Shown: positions 9,577 to 18,568 of the stretch, piece by piece
How positions within the stretch are numbered: position 1 is the stretch's first letter
How the letters are laid out: each line of letters starts with the position of its first letter
From: Enterobacter ludwigii
GTDB taxonomy: Bacteria > Pseudomonadota > Gammaproteobacteria > Enterobacterales > Enterobacteriaceae
DNA: 64,000 nt
Direction of reading: 5' to 3'
Assembly: GCF_001750725.1 (NCBI RefSeq)
Contig: NZ_CP017279.1
Location: forward strand, 3,534,001-3,598,000
The notes under the pieces: generated by a model
Seen by the model: only the letters and a program-made list of their open reading frames with translations
The model's database searches: none
What the model was told of the DNA's origin: nothing
Made by a program: the position numbers and the translations under genes

Positions 9577-11226
9577 ATGTTTAAACGTATAAAAGTCATT
9601 ACCCTTCTTATTTCGGTGCTGCTTGTGCTCGGCATCATGCAAGTCATTTCCGCCGGCATTTTTATCAACGCGCTGAATAACGACAAAGATAACTTCACCG
9701 TCTCGCAGCTCTCAAGCCAGAATGTCGCCGAGTTTACCGATGCATGGATCAGCCTCAACCAGGCCCGCGTGACCCTGAACCGCGGCATGCTGCGTCTGCA
9801 AAGCAGCATGGCGTCTCAGATTAACGGCGGCCAGTTGAATGAACTGGTGAACACGGCGAAGAACCTGCTGGCGGATGCGCAGTCCCATTACGATAAATAC
9901 TACGCTTTGCCTAATACTCCGGGTCTGGACGAGAATCTGGCTAACCGTCTGGAAGAGCAGTACCGTATTTACTCCGCCACGCTGACGCAAATGAACGTCC
10001 TGCTGGGCCAGGGCAATCTGGAAGATATGTTCAAGCAGAATGCGGAGCAGAAACAGACCGCGATGCAGAACGTGTACCGTGAATGGCGTGAAGCGCAGGC
10101 CGTCCTCACGGACAGAGGGATTAAAGATAACGAAAACGATTATAAACGTATCCTGTGGATCCTCTCTGCGGTCATGCTGCTGGTGATTGCCGTGATCGTC
10201 TCCAGCTGGATTGCGATGCGCCGCGTTCTGCTGCTGCCGTTGCAGGATGTGATTGGCCATATCCGCGCCATTGCCGCAGGGGATTTGACCCAGCCGATTC
10301 AGGCAGAGGGTAAGAATGAAATGGCAATCCTGGCGCGCAACGTTCAGGAGATGCAAACCTCGCTGGCAAACACGGTGGGCGTGGTGCGTGAAGGTGCAGA
10401 CACCATTTACACCGGTGCAGGGGAAATCTCTGCGGGCAGCAACGACCTCTCTTCCCGTACCGAGCAGCAGGCCGCCTCTCTGGAAGAGACGGCTGCCAGC
10501 ATGGAACAACTGACCGCCACGGTAAAACAAAACGCCGATAACGCACGTCAGGCTTCCCGTCTGGCGCTCGATGCCTCCTCAACCGCGAAGAAGGGCGGTA
10601 ACGTGGTGGAGGGTGTGGTGCGCACCATGGACGACATTGCGACCAGTTCCAGCAAAATTGCGCAAATTACCAACGTAATCGACGGCATTGCCTTCCAGAC
10701 CAACATCCTGGCGCTGAACGCGGCGGTGGAAGCCGCGCGTGCAGGCGAGCAGGGCCGTGGCTTTGCGGTGGTCGCAGGTGAGGTGCGTACCCTGGCCCAG
10801 CGTAGCGCTCAGGCGGCAAAAGAGATTAAAGCGCTGATCGATGATTCCGGCGAGCGCGTGAATGCCGGCTCACAGCTGGTAAACGAAGCCGGGGCGACGA
10901 TGGCGGAGATCGTGAATGCGGTCACCCGCGTGACCGACATCATGGGCGAGATTGCCTCTGCCTCTGACGAGCAGAGCCGCGGTATCGATCAGGTAGGTCA
11001 GGCGGTGGCCGAGATGGATCGCGTGACCCAGCAGAACGCCTCGCTGGTAGAGGAGTCTGCGGCAGCGGCGGCCGCGCTGGAAGATCAGGCGGCACGCCTG
11101 AACGAAGCGGTGGCGGTGTTTAAAATTACCCGCAACCCGGTGGTCAACGCCGCGCCGGTGAAAAGCTACACTCCAGCGGCTAAACCTGTCGCGGCGACGT
11201 CTGAAGCGAACTGGGAAACGTTTTAA
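9577..11226 (+). CDS. Tsr-like methyl-accepting chemotaxis protein with NWETF tail
   Basis: A 549-residue transmembrane chemoreceptor: TM1 (about 7-30), four-helix periplasmic ligand domain (31-190), TM2 (about 190-212), HAMP and a signalling domain with methylation helices (EQQAASLEETAASMEQ) and the conserved hairpin tip (AFQTNILALNAAVEAARAGE). The last five residues NWETF are the CheR/CheB tether of high-abundance receptors. Aligned without gaps to E. coli Tsr, the pocket keeps R64, N68 and F152 but has M151 and A156 where Tsr has F151 and T156. It may therefore bind an amino acid other than serine. It lies between ytfE and ytfF, adjacent in E. coli. Confidence 0.93.
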   Translation: MFKRIKVITLLISVLLVLGIMQVISAGIFINALNNDKDNFTVSQLSSQNVAEFTDAWISLNQARVTLNRGMLRLQSSMASQINGGQLNELVNTAKNLLADAQSHYDKYYALPNTPGLDENLANRLEEQYRIYSATLTQMNVLLGQGNLEDMFKQNAEQKQTAMQNVYREWREAQAVLTDRGIKDNENDYKRILWILSAVMLLVIAVIVSSWIAMRRVLLLPLQDVIGHIRAIAAGDLTQPIQAEGKNEMAILARNVQEMQTSLANTVGVVREGADTIYTGAGEISAGSNDLSSRTEQQAASLEETAASMEQLTATVKQNADNARQASRLALDASSTAKKGGNVVEGVVRTMDDIATSSSKIAQITNVIDGIAFQTNILALNAAVEAARAGEQGRGFAVVAGEVRTLAQRSAQAAKEIKALIDDSGERVNAGSQLVNEAGATMAEIVNAVTRVTDIMGEIASASDEQSRGIDQVGQAVAEMDRVTQQNASLVEESAAAAAALEDQAARLNEAVAVFKITRNPVVNAAPVKSYTPAAKPVAATSEANWETF

Positions 11227-12188
11227 CTCTCTGAAGCCGGAACGACCATCGGTTTTTCCGGCTTTGCTCTCACCGCCATCACGACCCCAACGACCAGCAA
11301 TATAATCCCGCAGGCGGTTAACAGCGGCGGTACGCTCTGGCGCATCAGGAAGGTGTAAAGCAGCCCGGCCAGCATTTCGAATACAATCAACGGCCCTAAA
11401 ATCACCGTCGGCAGCTTCTGGCTGGCGATATTCCAGCACAGCGCACCCACCCACGAGCAGAGCACCGCAATCGCCAGCATCAGCCCGACAAAGACCCACG
11501 GTCTCGGCCCGAACGGTTGAGCGAAATCCGGTTGCTGATGGCCTAACCAGAGACAGGCCCCCACATAGCCCATAAGCGAAACCGGGAGCGTGACCAACGC
11601 CTGAGCCGTCGCCCACATCATCGGGTGTTTATCCGGGTTTTCCCGCAGCCAGCGCGCATTGCGCAGGGCATACCACGCCCAGCACACCACGGAAACGAAT
11701 GCCAGCAGGATGCCAGAACCGTAACGCAACAGTGAGAAGTTCTCCAGCCCATGCTGCAGCTCGGCAATGTTGACGCAGACCAGCCCCACGGCGGTACACA
11801 CCAACGCTGGTACCATTTTTGACCACGCCAGTTTCCCGTCGCGGTGGCTGTAAAGCAGGTTAGCGAAGACCGGGATCACCACGGGCAGCGTGCCGATAAT
11901 CATGGTAGATACCGGTGCCCCGGTTCGCTGAATGGCGCTCGCCAGGCAAACATAATAGATAAGGTTGCCCATCATGGTCAGCGCCAGCGCGGTGAACCAG
12001 TCCTGCCGGCCGAGCTGACGCAAACGTGCACGACCGAGCCACGCCAGCGGGAGAGCAATCAGTCCCAGTGCCAGATAACGTCCGGTCGACTGCAGTATTG
12101 CCGGGTACTCCGGCACGATCAGCGGGCCGACAAAAATCAGTCCCCACATCAGACCCGCAAGCAGGGCATACAACACACCACTAATCAT
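11223..12188 (-). CDS. ytfF: Inner-membrane transporter YtfF (DMT superfamily)
   Basis: A 321-residue ten-helix DMT-type protein, the E. coli YtfF length, starting MISGVLYALLAGLMWGLIFVG. Two EamA-like halves are visible. The C-terminus (GVVMAVRAKPEKPM) is cytoplasmic. The substrate is unknown. The ATG at 12188 is used; an in-frame GTG lies four codons upstream. Its stop codon overlaps the chemoreceptor stop by 4 bases. It lies 75 bases downstream of an AraC-type gene on the same strand. Confidence 0.92.
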   Translation of the reverse strand: MISGVLYALLAGLMWGLIFVGPLIVPEYPAILQSTGRYLALGLIALPLAWLGRARLRQLGRQDWFTALALTMMGNLIYYVCLASAIQRTGAPVSTMIIGTLPVVIPVFANLLYSHRDGKLAWSKMVPALVCTAVGLVCVNIAELQHGLENFSLLRYGSGILLAFVSVVCWAWYALRNARWLRENPDKHPMMWATAQALVTLPVSLMGYVGACLWLGHQQPDFAQPFGPRPWVFVGLMLAIAVLCSWVGALCWNIASQKLPTVILGPLIVFEMLAGLLYTFLMRQSVPPLLTACGIILLVVGVVMAVRAKPEKPMVVPASES

Positions 12189-12263
12189 TTTTCCATCCAC
12201 ATCGGTTTATTCTGCGTTCAGTGTAGGAGGGGGAAGGGCGCGCGTATTGTATGAGGTTGCGCA

Positions 12264-13103
12264 TCAGCGCTTAACGACCTGTTTCTGGTAGCGCACGGGG
12301 GTAATGCCATAGCGGCGGGTAAAGGCGCGAGTCAAATGGGACTGATCGGTCAGCCCGGTCGCGGTGGCGACTTCGGCGGCGGGCATGCCGTGTGTGAGAA
12401 ACGCTTTGGCGCGCCACAGGCGGATAGCCATCAGCATCTGATGCGGAGTGACATGGAAATGCGCCTTGAACTGGCGCTGAAAATGGTAGGGGCTGAGTGA
12501 GACTACGTTGGCCAGCTCGTCCAGCGTCAGGGCGTGCATGTAGTTGTCGTGCATATACTCACGAACCCGTTCGAACCGGTGTGCACCTTCCCGGGTAACC
12601 GGCGCGTGGCGGGCTAACGGCTGGAAGGTCTCGATCAGATCCAGCAGCAAGCCTTTTTGCGCCAGCGGGTCGTCCGTATGCCACAGGCCATAGATAAGCC
12701 TGCCGATTTGCTGTGAGCGCAGCGGGTCATGGCGGGTTACGTCGCTAAACCACCAGTGGCGAAGACCGGTTACCTCTTCCAGCAGATCGGGTTCAATGTA
12801 AACCATCCGGTAGCGCCAGCCGCCATCCGTCGCCGATTCCCCGGTGTGGATCTCGTCCGGGTTCATGGTCACGACGGATTTTTCCGCCGCGAGATGCTGA
12901 GTACCGCGATAGCGAAAGCGTTCGGCACCGGTTTCAATGGTGCCGATGCCGAAGGCTTCATGCGTATGAGGCTCAAAGGCGTAGTCAGAAATATGCGCGT
13001 GATAAAGCTCCAGGCCCGGCAAATGCGCCAGATGGCGAAAGCGCGCGCTGTCTCTCTCATCAATGAACTGTTCCGGTACGCCCTGCACGGTGAACCTCCT
13101 CAT
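12264..13103 (-). CDS. AraC-family transcriptional regulator
   Basis: A 279-residue regulator with an N-terminal AraC-binding cupin domain (YAFEPHTHEAFGIGTIETG, about 40-60) and a C-terminal double HTH (about 175-275; LDELANVVSLSPYHFQRQFK, then VATATGLTDQSHLTRAFTRRYG and PVRYQ). This is the subgroup that often sits upstream of amino-acid or drug exporters. It directly precedes ytfF, so YtfF expression is its most likely target. It is not part of the E. coli K-12 ytfE-ytfH order. Confidence 0.88.
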   Translation of the reverse strand: MRRFTVQGVPEQFIDERDSARFRHLAHLPGLELYHAHISDYAFEPHTHEAFGIGTIETGAERFRYRGTQHLAAEKSVVTMNPDEIHTGESATDGGWRYRMVYIEPDLLEEVTGLRHWWFSDVTRHDPLRSQQIGRLIYGLWHTDDPLAQKGLLLDLIETFQPLARHAPVTREGAHRFERVREYMHDNYMHALTLDELANVVSLSPYHFQRQFKAHFHVTPHQMLMAIRLWRAKAFLTHGMPAAEVATATGLTDQSHLTRAFTRRYGITPVRYQKQVVKR

Positions 13104-13169
13104 GAGTCATCTCTCCATTATCAGAGATGACCCGAGGGGATGCTACAAAAAATAACCATTTTGCAACAT

Positions 13170-14018
13170 TTACAGGATGGCTTTAATGCTCTCTGAAAGC
13201 GGTGTGGTTGGACGCCCGATCAGTTTGCTCAGCGTATGGCTGTCGTCAAACAGACCGCCTTTAGACGCGCCCACATCGGAGTCTGCCAGCATATCCGCCA
13301 GCCCGGCAGGCAGGCCAACGCCCTTCAGCGCCGCGGCAAAATCCGCCTCGCTCATGTTCTGATACGTCACGTTTTTGCCGCTCTGTTTGCTGAGTTCGGC
13401 TGCCAGTTCGCTCAGCGTCCAGGCGTGGTCGCCGGCCAGCTCGTATACGTTGCCTGCATGGCCGTCCCCGGAGATGACTTTTGCCGCGGCAGCCGCGTAA
13501 TCCGCACGGGTGGCCGAGGCGATTTTGCCTTCACCGGCCGCGCCAATAAATACGCCGTGCTCCAGCGCGGGCGGTGCGCTCGCCAGATAGTTTTCGGTGT
13601 ACCAGCCGTTACGCAGCAGGGCGTAAGGGATGCCGGACTCTGCCAGCGCCTTCTCCGTCGTGACGTGTTCAACGTGCAGACCCAGCGGCGATTTATCCGC
13701 ATGCAGCAGGCTGGTATAGGCGATGAATTTCACGCCAGCGGCTTTGGCAGCATTAATGACGTTCTGATGTTGGGTGGCGCGCTGACCCACTTCGCTGGAG
13801 GAGATCAGCAGCAGCTTATCTATGCCCTTAAGCGCGGAGGTCATTGTGCTTTCGTCAGCGTAATCCCCCTGACGAACGGTAATTCCCTGCTGGCTCAGGG
13901 CTTCAGCTTTTGCCGGATTGCGGACAATCGCCACAATCTGGTTTGCCGGTACGGTGTTTAACAGCTGTTCGATAACGAGCTGGCCAAGCTGGCCGGTTGC
14001 GCCGGTAATTGCGATCAT
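13170..14018 (-). CDS. qorB: NAD(P)H:quinone oxidoreductase 2, QorB (YtfG)
   Basis: NmrA-like atypical short-chain reductase of 282 residues. The Rossmann glycine motif TGATGQLGQLV lies at residues 5-15, with TSLLHADKSPLGL and YELAGDHAWTLSELA further on, closely following E. coli QorB (286 residues). It reduces quinones using NADPH. The start at 14018 is set by AGAGGA upstream and by the family N-terminus. It is divergent from the HxlR-type ytfH, its likely redox regulator. Confidence 0.94.
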   Translation of the reverse strand: MIAITGATGQLGQLVIEQLLNTVPANQIVAIVRNPAKAEALSQQGITVRQGDYADESTMTSALKGIDKLLLISSSEVGQRATQHQNVINAAKAAGVKFIAYTSLLHADKSPLGLHVEHVTTEKALAESGIPYALLRNGWYTENYLASAPPALEHGVFIGAAGEGKIASATRADYAAAAAKVISGDGHAGNVYELAGDHAWTLSELAAELSKQSGKNVTYQNMSEADFAAALKGVGLPAGLADMLADSDVGASKGGLFDDSHTLSKLIGRPTTPLSESIKAIL

Positions 14019-14067
14019 GATGAATCCTCTTCGTGTTTGTCTGGTGTTGTGGCACACTAGCACCATA

Positions 14068-14102
14068 GCTAACTTTTAGTAAGTACGTACATAAAGGTAA
14101 GT
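14068..14102. promoter_or_regulatory. qorB-ytfH divergent control region
   Basis: Holds the palindrome GTACGTAC (14083-14090) and a direct repeat of AGTAAGTA and GGTAAGTA on either side. HxlR-type repressors bind short repeats in such divergent gaps; this is a candidate only. Confidence 0.4.
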
Positions 14103-14489
14103 ATGAAAACAACGATACCGACACTCAGCGAACAAATGCGCGATGGCAACCTCTTCGCGGAACAGTGTCCTTCCAGAGAGGTTCTCAAACATGTCACCAG
14201 CCGCTGGGGCGTGCTGATTCTGGTGGCCCTGCGGCAGGGAACCCACCGTTTCAGCGACCTGCGCCGAAAAATGGGAGGCGTCAGCGAAAAGATGCTGGCC
14301 CAGTCGCTACAGGCGCTGGAACAGGACGGGTTTGTTAATCGCGTCTCGTATCCGGTTGTACCACCGCACGTTGAGTATAGCCTGACGCTGTTAGGGACAG
14401 AGGTGAGTGAGAAAGTGGCCGCGCTGGCGGACTGGATAGAAGTGCATACGCCGCAGGTGATGGCGAACCGGGAAGAACGCGCGGCGTAA
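14103..14489 (+). CDS. ytfH: HxlR-family transcriptional regulator YtfH
   Basis: A 128-residue winged-helix regulator starting near the single conserved cysteine (LFAEQCPSREVLKHVTSRWGVLIL; C20). The HxlR core (RFSDLRRKMGGVSEKMLAQSLQALEQDGFV) is intact. In related proteins (YodB, QorR, HypR) that cysteine senses quinones, diamide or disulfide stress. Together with the divergent quinone reductase qorB this suggests a quinone-responsive switch. The regulatory pairing is inferred. Confidence 0.92.
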   Translation: MKTTIPTLSEQMRDGNLFAEQCPSREVLKHVTSRWGVLILVALRQGTHRFSDLRRKMGGVSEKMLAQSLQALEQDGFVNRVSYPVVPPHVEYSLTLLGTEVSEKVAALADWIEVHTPQVMANREERAA

Positions 14490-14495
14490 AGGCAG

Positions 14496-14523
14496 GCCGG
14501 GTAAGGCGAAGCCGCTACCCGGC
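14496..14523. repeat. REP element between ytfH and cpdB
   Basis: GCCGGGTA (14496-14503) and TACCCGGC (14516-14523) form a perfect 8-bp stem around a 12-base loop with GGCGAAGCCGC, the enterobacterial REP layout. It lies between convergent genes. Confidence 0.75.
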
Positions 14524-14533
14524 ACACACCGCG

Positions 14534-16477
14534 TTACTTGCTTAAATCCACCTGATAAATGGCGAAGCCAATATCATCCGTTGCAACTTTCTTCATCGGA
14601 TAGTGGGCTTTATCGTTAATAAACGCCGCCGCTTTATCGGACGGTGAAGTTTCAAAACGGATGTCCAGCGGCGTGTCGCTGTGAATGGGAGCCAGGCGCC
14701 AGTTGTTGTCCACTGCCGGATGAATGCCCCCCGCTTTTTTGGACTCCGCGCTGATCCACGCCGCCAGCACCGAGCGGTTCTCGTCCGGTGAGGCAAAGGC
14801 AATATGGCTATCTCCCGTGCCGGCAAACTTGCCGCCGTAGGCGCGGTAGTTATTGGTTACCACCAGGAAGGTGGCATTCGGGTCGATGGCTTTGCCCTTA
14901 AAGGTCAGGTTTTTGATGCGCTCGGCCTGCGGGTTAATGACCTGGCATTCACCGTCATATTTTGCAGGCTGGGTAACATCAATCTGATACTCTACGCCGT
15001 CAATCACGTCAAAGTTATAGGTCCGGAACCCGTCCCAGTTAATCAGCGACTGCGGCTTGCTGCTGTGCGGATCAATCTGATTAAACTGCCCGGCGGAGCA
15101 CTCCAGCCACGCTTTCACCTCTTTGCCCGTCGCTTTGACCACCACCAGGGTGTTCGGATAGAGGTAGAGATCGGCGGCGTTACGGAAGGTCAGCTGGCCC
15201 TTTTCGACTTCAACGTAGCTTGCCGGGTCATTCTTACGCCCGCCCACTTTGAACGGTGCCGCGGCCGACAGCACCGGCAGTTTTGCCAGGTCCGGGTCGC
15301 CCTGAATAACGTGTTCGACATAGGCTTTTTGCGCCATGTTAACCACCTGAACAGTCGGGTCATCCTGCACCAGCGCCAGGTAGCTGTACATGTTATCCGC
15401 CGATTTACCGATCGGCTTGCTGACGAAGTCGCGGGTGGCGTCGTGATCGTGCTTCAGCACGTCGACCAGTTTTTTATCTTCGGCGGCCAGTGATTTTTTA
15501 GCCGCAGCGTCGTAAATCGGGCGCGCCTCTGCTTTTGACTGAGTGACCTTCCAGTCGCCGCCGTCGTTATTGAGGACCAGATCCACCACACCAAGGTGAT
15601 CGCCCCACATGCCCGGCATCACCGACGGCACGCCATTGAGCGTCCCTTTCTCGATGTCTGCACCCTTAATGTTGGCAAAGTCCTTACCCGGGAAGACCGC
15701 GTGGGCGTGGCCGAACAGAATCGCATCGACGCCCGGGACTTCACTCAGATAATAAACGGAGTTTTCCGCCATGGCCTGATACGGATCGGCGGAGAGTCCC
15801 GAGTGCGCAACCACCACCACCAGATCTGCGCCTTTTTCGCGCATTTCCGGCACGTATTTGCGCGCAGTTTCGGTAATATCGTTAACGGTCACTTTACCGT
15901 CGAGGTTGGCTTTATCCCAGATCATGATTTGCGGCGGTACAAAGCCGATATAGCCGATTTTAAGCGTCTGTTTTTTACCGTCCTGATCGACAACCTCGGT
16001 CTCTTTAATCAGATAGGGGGTAAAGAGCGGCTTCTGCGTCTTAACGTCGATGATATTGGCGTTAACGTACGGGAATTTCGCGCCAGCCAGCGCATCGTGC
16101 AGGTACTTCAGGCCGTAGTTAAATTCGTGGTTGCCCAGGTTGCCGACGGTATAGTCCAGGGTGTTCATCGCTTTATACACCGGGTGGATCTCGCCTTTCT
16201 TCAGCCCCTTCGCCGCCATATAGTCCCCGAGCGGGCTACCCTGAATGAGATCGCCGTTGTCGACCAGTACGCTGTTTTTAACTTCATTGCGGGCGGCAGC
16301 GATCAAACTTGCCGTGCGTACCAGTCCGAATTTTTCCGTCGGGGTATCTTTGTAGTAATCGAAGTCCATCATGTTGCTGTGCAGGTCGGTAGTTTCCAGA
16401 ATTCGCAGGTCTACCGTCGCCGCCTGTACGCTCACTGCAATCAGCGTCGCCAGGAGCGTTGCGCTAAACTTAATCAT
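14534..16477 (-). CDS. cpdB: 2',3'-cyclic-nucleotide 2'-phosphodiesterase/3'-nucleotidase CpdB
   Basis: Periplasmic bifunctional nucleotidase of 647 residues, the E. coli length. Signal peptide 1-19 ([19 protein letters not shown]). N-terminal metallophosphatase domain with [13 protein letters not shown] and GHAHAVFPG metal motifs, then a 5'-nucleotidase C-terminal domain with the NNYRAYGG stretch that stacks the base. It hydrolyses 2',3'-cyclic nucleotides to 3'-nucleotides and then to nucleosides. The start was placed at the signal peptide. Divergent from cysQ. Confidence 0.97.
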   Translation of the reverse strand: MIKFSATLLATLIAVSVQAATVDLRILETTDLHSNMMDFDYYKDTPTEKFGLVRTASLIAAARNEVKNSVLVDNGDLIQGSPLGDYMAAKGLKKGEIHPVYKAMNTLDYTVGNLGNHEFNYGLKYLHDALAGAKFPYVNANIIDVKTQKPLFTPYLIKETEVVDQDGKKQTLKIGYIGFVPPQIMIWDKANLDGKVTVNDITETARKYVPEMREKGADLVVVVAHSGLSADPYQAMAENSVYYLSEVPGVDAILFGHAHAVFPGKDFANIKGADIEKGTLNGVPSVMPGMWGDHLGVVDLVLNNDGGDWKVTQSKAEARPIYDAAAKKSLAAEDKKLVDVLKHDHDATRDFVSKPIGKSADNMYSYLALVQDDPTVQVVNMAQKAYVEHVIQGDPDLAKLPVLSAAAPFKVGGRKNDPASYVEVEKGQLTFRNAADLYLYPNTLVVVKATGKEVKAWLECSAGQFNQIDPHSSKPQSLINWDGFRTYNFDVIDGVEYQIDVTQPAKYDGECQVINPQAERIKNLTFKGKAIDPNATFLVVTNNYRAYGGKFAGTGDSHIAFASPDENRSVLAAWISAESKKAGGIHPAVDNNWRLAPIHSDTPLDIRFETSPSDKAAAFINDKAHYPMKKVATDDIGFAIYQVDLSK

Positions 16478-16667
16478 CAGAGGAGTCCTTTTTTCGATCC
16501 AGGCCACAAAAGAGTATGTATCTATAGCGTGTTGCTTACAGAAATGTGAATCCTGACAGAAAAAAGCGCCATGAAACCAGAATTGCTTCACAGATAGCGG
16601 AATTGTTCCCATTACGATATAACTAAAACAAAGAGTTAACCCCACTGCGTTAACAAAGAGGTGGAGA

Positions 16668-17408
16668 ATGTTAGATAAGATTTGTCAGCTCGCACGGGAT
16701 GCGGGAGATGCCATCATGCAGGTGTATGACGGTGCAAAACCGATGGAGGTCGTCAGCAAGGCAGATGACTCTCCGGTCACCGCGGCAGATATCGCGGCTC
16801 ACAAGGTGATCCTGCAAGGGCTGCAGGCCTTAACGCCGGATATCCCGGTCCTGTCAGAAGAAGCGCCGCAGAGCTGGGACGAACGTCAGCACTGGCAGCG
16901 TTACTGGCTGGTGGACCCCCTCGACGGCACCAAAGAGTTTATCAAGCGTAACGGTGAGTTCACCGTCAACATCGCGCTGATTGAAAAAGGCAAAGCGGTG
17001 CTTGGGGTGGTATACGCGCCGGTGATGAAAGTCATGTACAGCGCTGCAGACGGTAAGGCGTGGAAGGAAGAGTGCGGCGTGCGTAAGCAGATTCAGGTGC
17101 GCGATGCGCGTCCACCGCTGGTGGTGATCAGCCGGTCGCACAGCGACAGCGAACTGCAGGAATATCTGCAACAGCTGGGTGAACACCAGACGACCTCGAT
17201 TGGTTCATCACTGAAATTCTGTCTGGTGGCGGAAGGTCATGCTCAGCTCTACCCTCGCTTTGGGCCAACGAACGTCTGGGATACCGCGGCAGGGCATGCG
17301 GTCGCCACGGCCGCCGGGGCACATGTTCATGACTGGCAGGGTAAGCCGCTGGACTACACCCCGCGCGAATCCTTCCTTAACCCCGGCTTCCGCGTCTCTA
17401 TTTATTGA
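16668..17408 (+). CDS. cysQ: 3'(2'),5'-bisphosphate nucleotidase CysQ
   Basis: Removes 3'-phosphoadenosine 5'-phosphate (PAP) formed in sulfate assimilation. It has 246 residues of the inositol-monophosphatase fold: EEAP (metal), [10 protein letters not shown] (about 83-92) and [14 protein letters not shown] (second metal site). The start is preceded by GAGGTGGAG. Pairing with the divergent cpdB, also a 3'-nucleotide phosphatase, is conserved in enterics. The 3' end overlaps that of ytfJ by 7 bases. Confidence 0.97.
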   Translation: MLDKICQLARDAGDAIMQVYDGAKPMEVVSKADDSPVTAADIAAHKVILQGLQALTPDIPVLSEEAPQSWDERQHWQRYWLVDPLDGTKEFIKRNGEFTVNIALIEKGKAVLGVVYAPVMKVMYSAADGKAWKEECGVRKQIQVRDARPPLVVISRSHSDSELQEYLQQLGEHQTTSIGSSLKFCLVAEGHAQLYPRFGPTNVWDTAAGHAVATAAGAHVHDWQGKPLDYTPRESFLNPGFRVSIY

Positions 17409-17959
17409 GCCAGCAGTTTGTGCAGCAGGGCGACAACCTGCTGCACCTCTTCCTGGGTTAATGCCCCGTCTTTCACCCATTGCACGCGGCCGTCTTTATC
17501 CAGCACGATGATTGCGGAACTCTCTTCCTCCAGCTGCCACGCCTTACGCGTCACGCCGTTGCTATCGACAATAAACTGCGACCACGGATAGAGTTTTTTA
17601 TTGCTCTCAAGGCTTGAACGCACAAACATGCCGGAGCCAGGAATGGCATCGTCAGTATTAACAATCGTGGTGGTCTGGTAGCGGTCGTGTGGGAATTTTG
17701 CGGCCTTGATCGCTTCCACCAGGTTGGCATTTTTCTCTTTTGCGGATGTACGACCGGCAATATGTTGTACAACTCTCACTTTGCCTGCGAGCTGCGCGCT
17801 ATTCCACGCTTTGTAGCTAAACTTATCATTGTCGAGAATCAATTCTCCCCGGTCAGCAATGCCGACTGGTGGTACTCGTTGTCCTTTTTCAATCGCGTGA
17901 GCGCTAGCCCACAGGGGCAGAAGCAGGCAGGCTGCTGCAAGGATAGTACGTAGGGTCAT
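17402..17959 (-). CDS. ytfJ: Periplasmic protein YtfJ
   Basis: A 185-residue exported protein with a signal peptide ([20 protein letters not shown]) and a thioredoxin-like fold ([40 protein letters not shown]). The usual CxxC is missing, so it is unlikely to be a disulfide oxidoreductase. The function is not established. It is convergent with cysQ. Confidence 0.92.
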   Translation of the reverse strand: MTLRTILAAACLLLPLWASAHAIEKGQRVPPVGIADRGELILDNDKFSYKAWNSAQLAGKVRVVQHIAGRTSAKEKNANLVEAIKAAKFPHDRYQTTTIVNTDDAIPGSGMFVRSSLESNKKLYPWSQFIVDSNGVTRKAWQLEEESSAIIVLDKDGRVQWVKDGALTQEEVQQVVALLHKLLAQ

Positions 17960-18139
17960 GGTGTTTCCTTATTGTTTGCAGGTGATCCGACCACTTGGTC
18001 ATACGCTTTTAATCATAAGTGCGATCAATGTGGTTTTCCCGCAATCCCGATGCCAGTTTGCGGGTGAACGCACATATCCATGAAAAAACGACGGCTTATA
18101 CTGCCCTGAGTGAAGCTTTGCAAAGATTATTCTGAATAA

Positions 18140-18201
18140 TTGTAATCAAACGGTAAATAAACTTATGCATACTGGGTAACACCGTAGTTCTGGTCTATAG
18201 T
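18140..18201 (+). promoter_or_regulatory. ytfK upstream region with 11-bp-periodic heptamers
   Basis: The 324-base gap between ytfJ and ytfK contains four heptamers at exact 11-base spacing from 18140 (TTGTAAT, CGGTAAA, CTTATGC, TGGGTAA), then a possible -10, TATAGT (18196-18201). PhoB boxes have this period, and E. coli ytfK belongs to the Pho regulon, but the match to CTGTCAT is weak. Confidence 0.25.
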
Positions 18202-18283
18202 CTTTGGGCAACAAAATTTGCGCTCAGGACAGTCGGGCCGATTGTGGCACCGCAAGAGCGTATGATTCGCAGGAGATACAAGA

Positions 18284-18490
18284 ATGAAAATTTTCCAACG
18301 CTACAACCCGCTTCAGGTGGCGAAGTACGTGAAGATCCTGTTCCGTGGACGGTTGTATATCAAGGATGTTGGCGCTTTTGAGTTTGATAAGGGCAAGATC
18401 CTTATCCCAAAAGTGAAGGACAAGCAGCACCTGTCTGTGATGTCTGAAGTCAACCGTCAGGTTATGCGTCTGCAAACTGAGATGGCTTAA
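18284..18490 (+). CDS. ytfK: Stringent-response modulator YtfK (DUF1107)
   Basis: A 68-residue protein ([30 protein letters not shown]) nearly identical to E. coli YtfK. In E. coli it promotes (p)ppGpp accumulation by acting on SpoT during phosphate or fatty-acid starvation. The start has AGGAG eight bases upstream. It is monocistronic, with a hairpin after it. Confidence 0.95.
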   Translation: MKIFQRYNPLQVAKYVKILFRGRLYIKDVGAFEFDKGKILIPKVKDKQHLSVMSEVNRQVMRLQTEMA

Positions 18491-18525
18491 CCAACGTGCT
18501 ATGCAGTAGTTAAAAACGCAGTTGA

Positions 18526-18553
18526 TAAAAAAACGGCTCCCGATGGGAGCCGT
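18526..18553 (-). terminator. ytfL terminator, possibly bidirectional
   Basis: ACGGCTCCC (18533-18541) and GGGAGCCGT (18545-18553) form a 9-bp stem with loop GAT. The A-run before it gives a U-tract for ytfL; the plus-strand side (TGATGTTT) is weaker for ytfK. Confidence 0.8.
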
Positions 18554-18568
18554 TGATGTTTATGGGCC

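Noticed and set aside
15596..16549. 317-codon open frame antisense to cpdB
   Set aside because: It is the complement of a long, well-conserved gene with high third-position GC; the translation is Arg/His/Val-rich and no ribosome-binding site is seen.
16478..16645. N-terminal extension of CpdB by 56 codons
   Set aside because: It would bury the signal peptide; the ATG at 16477 gives the exact family length.
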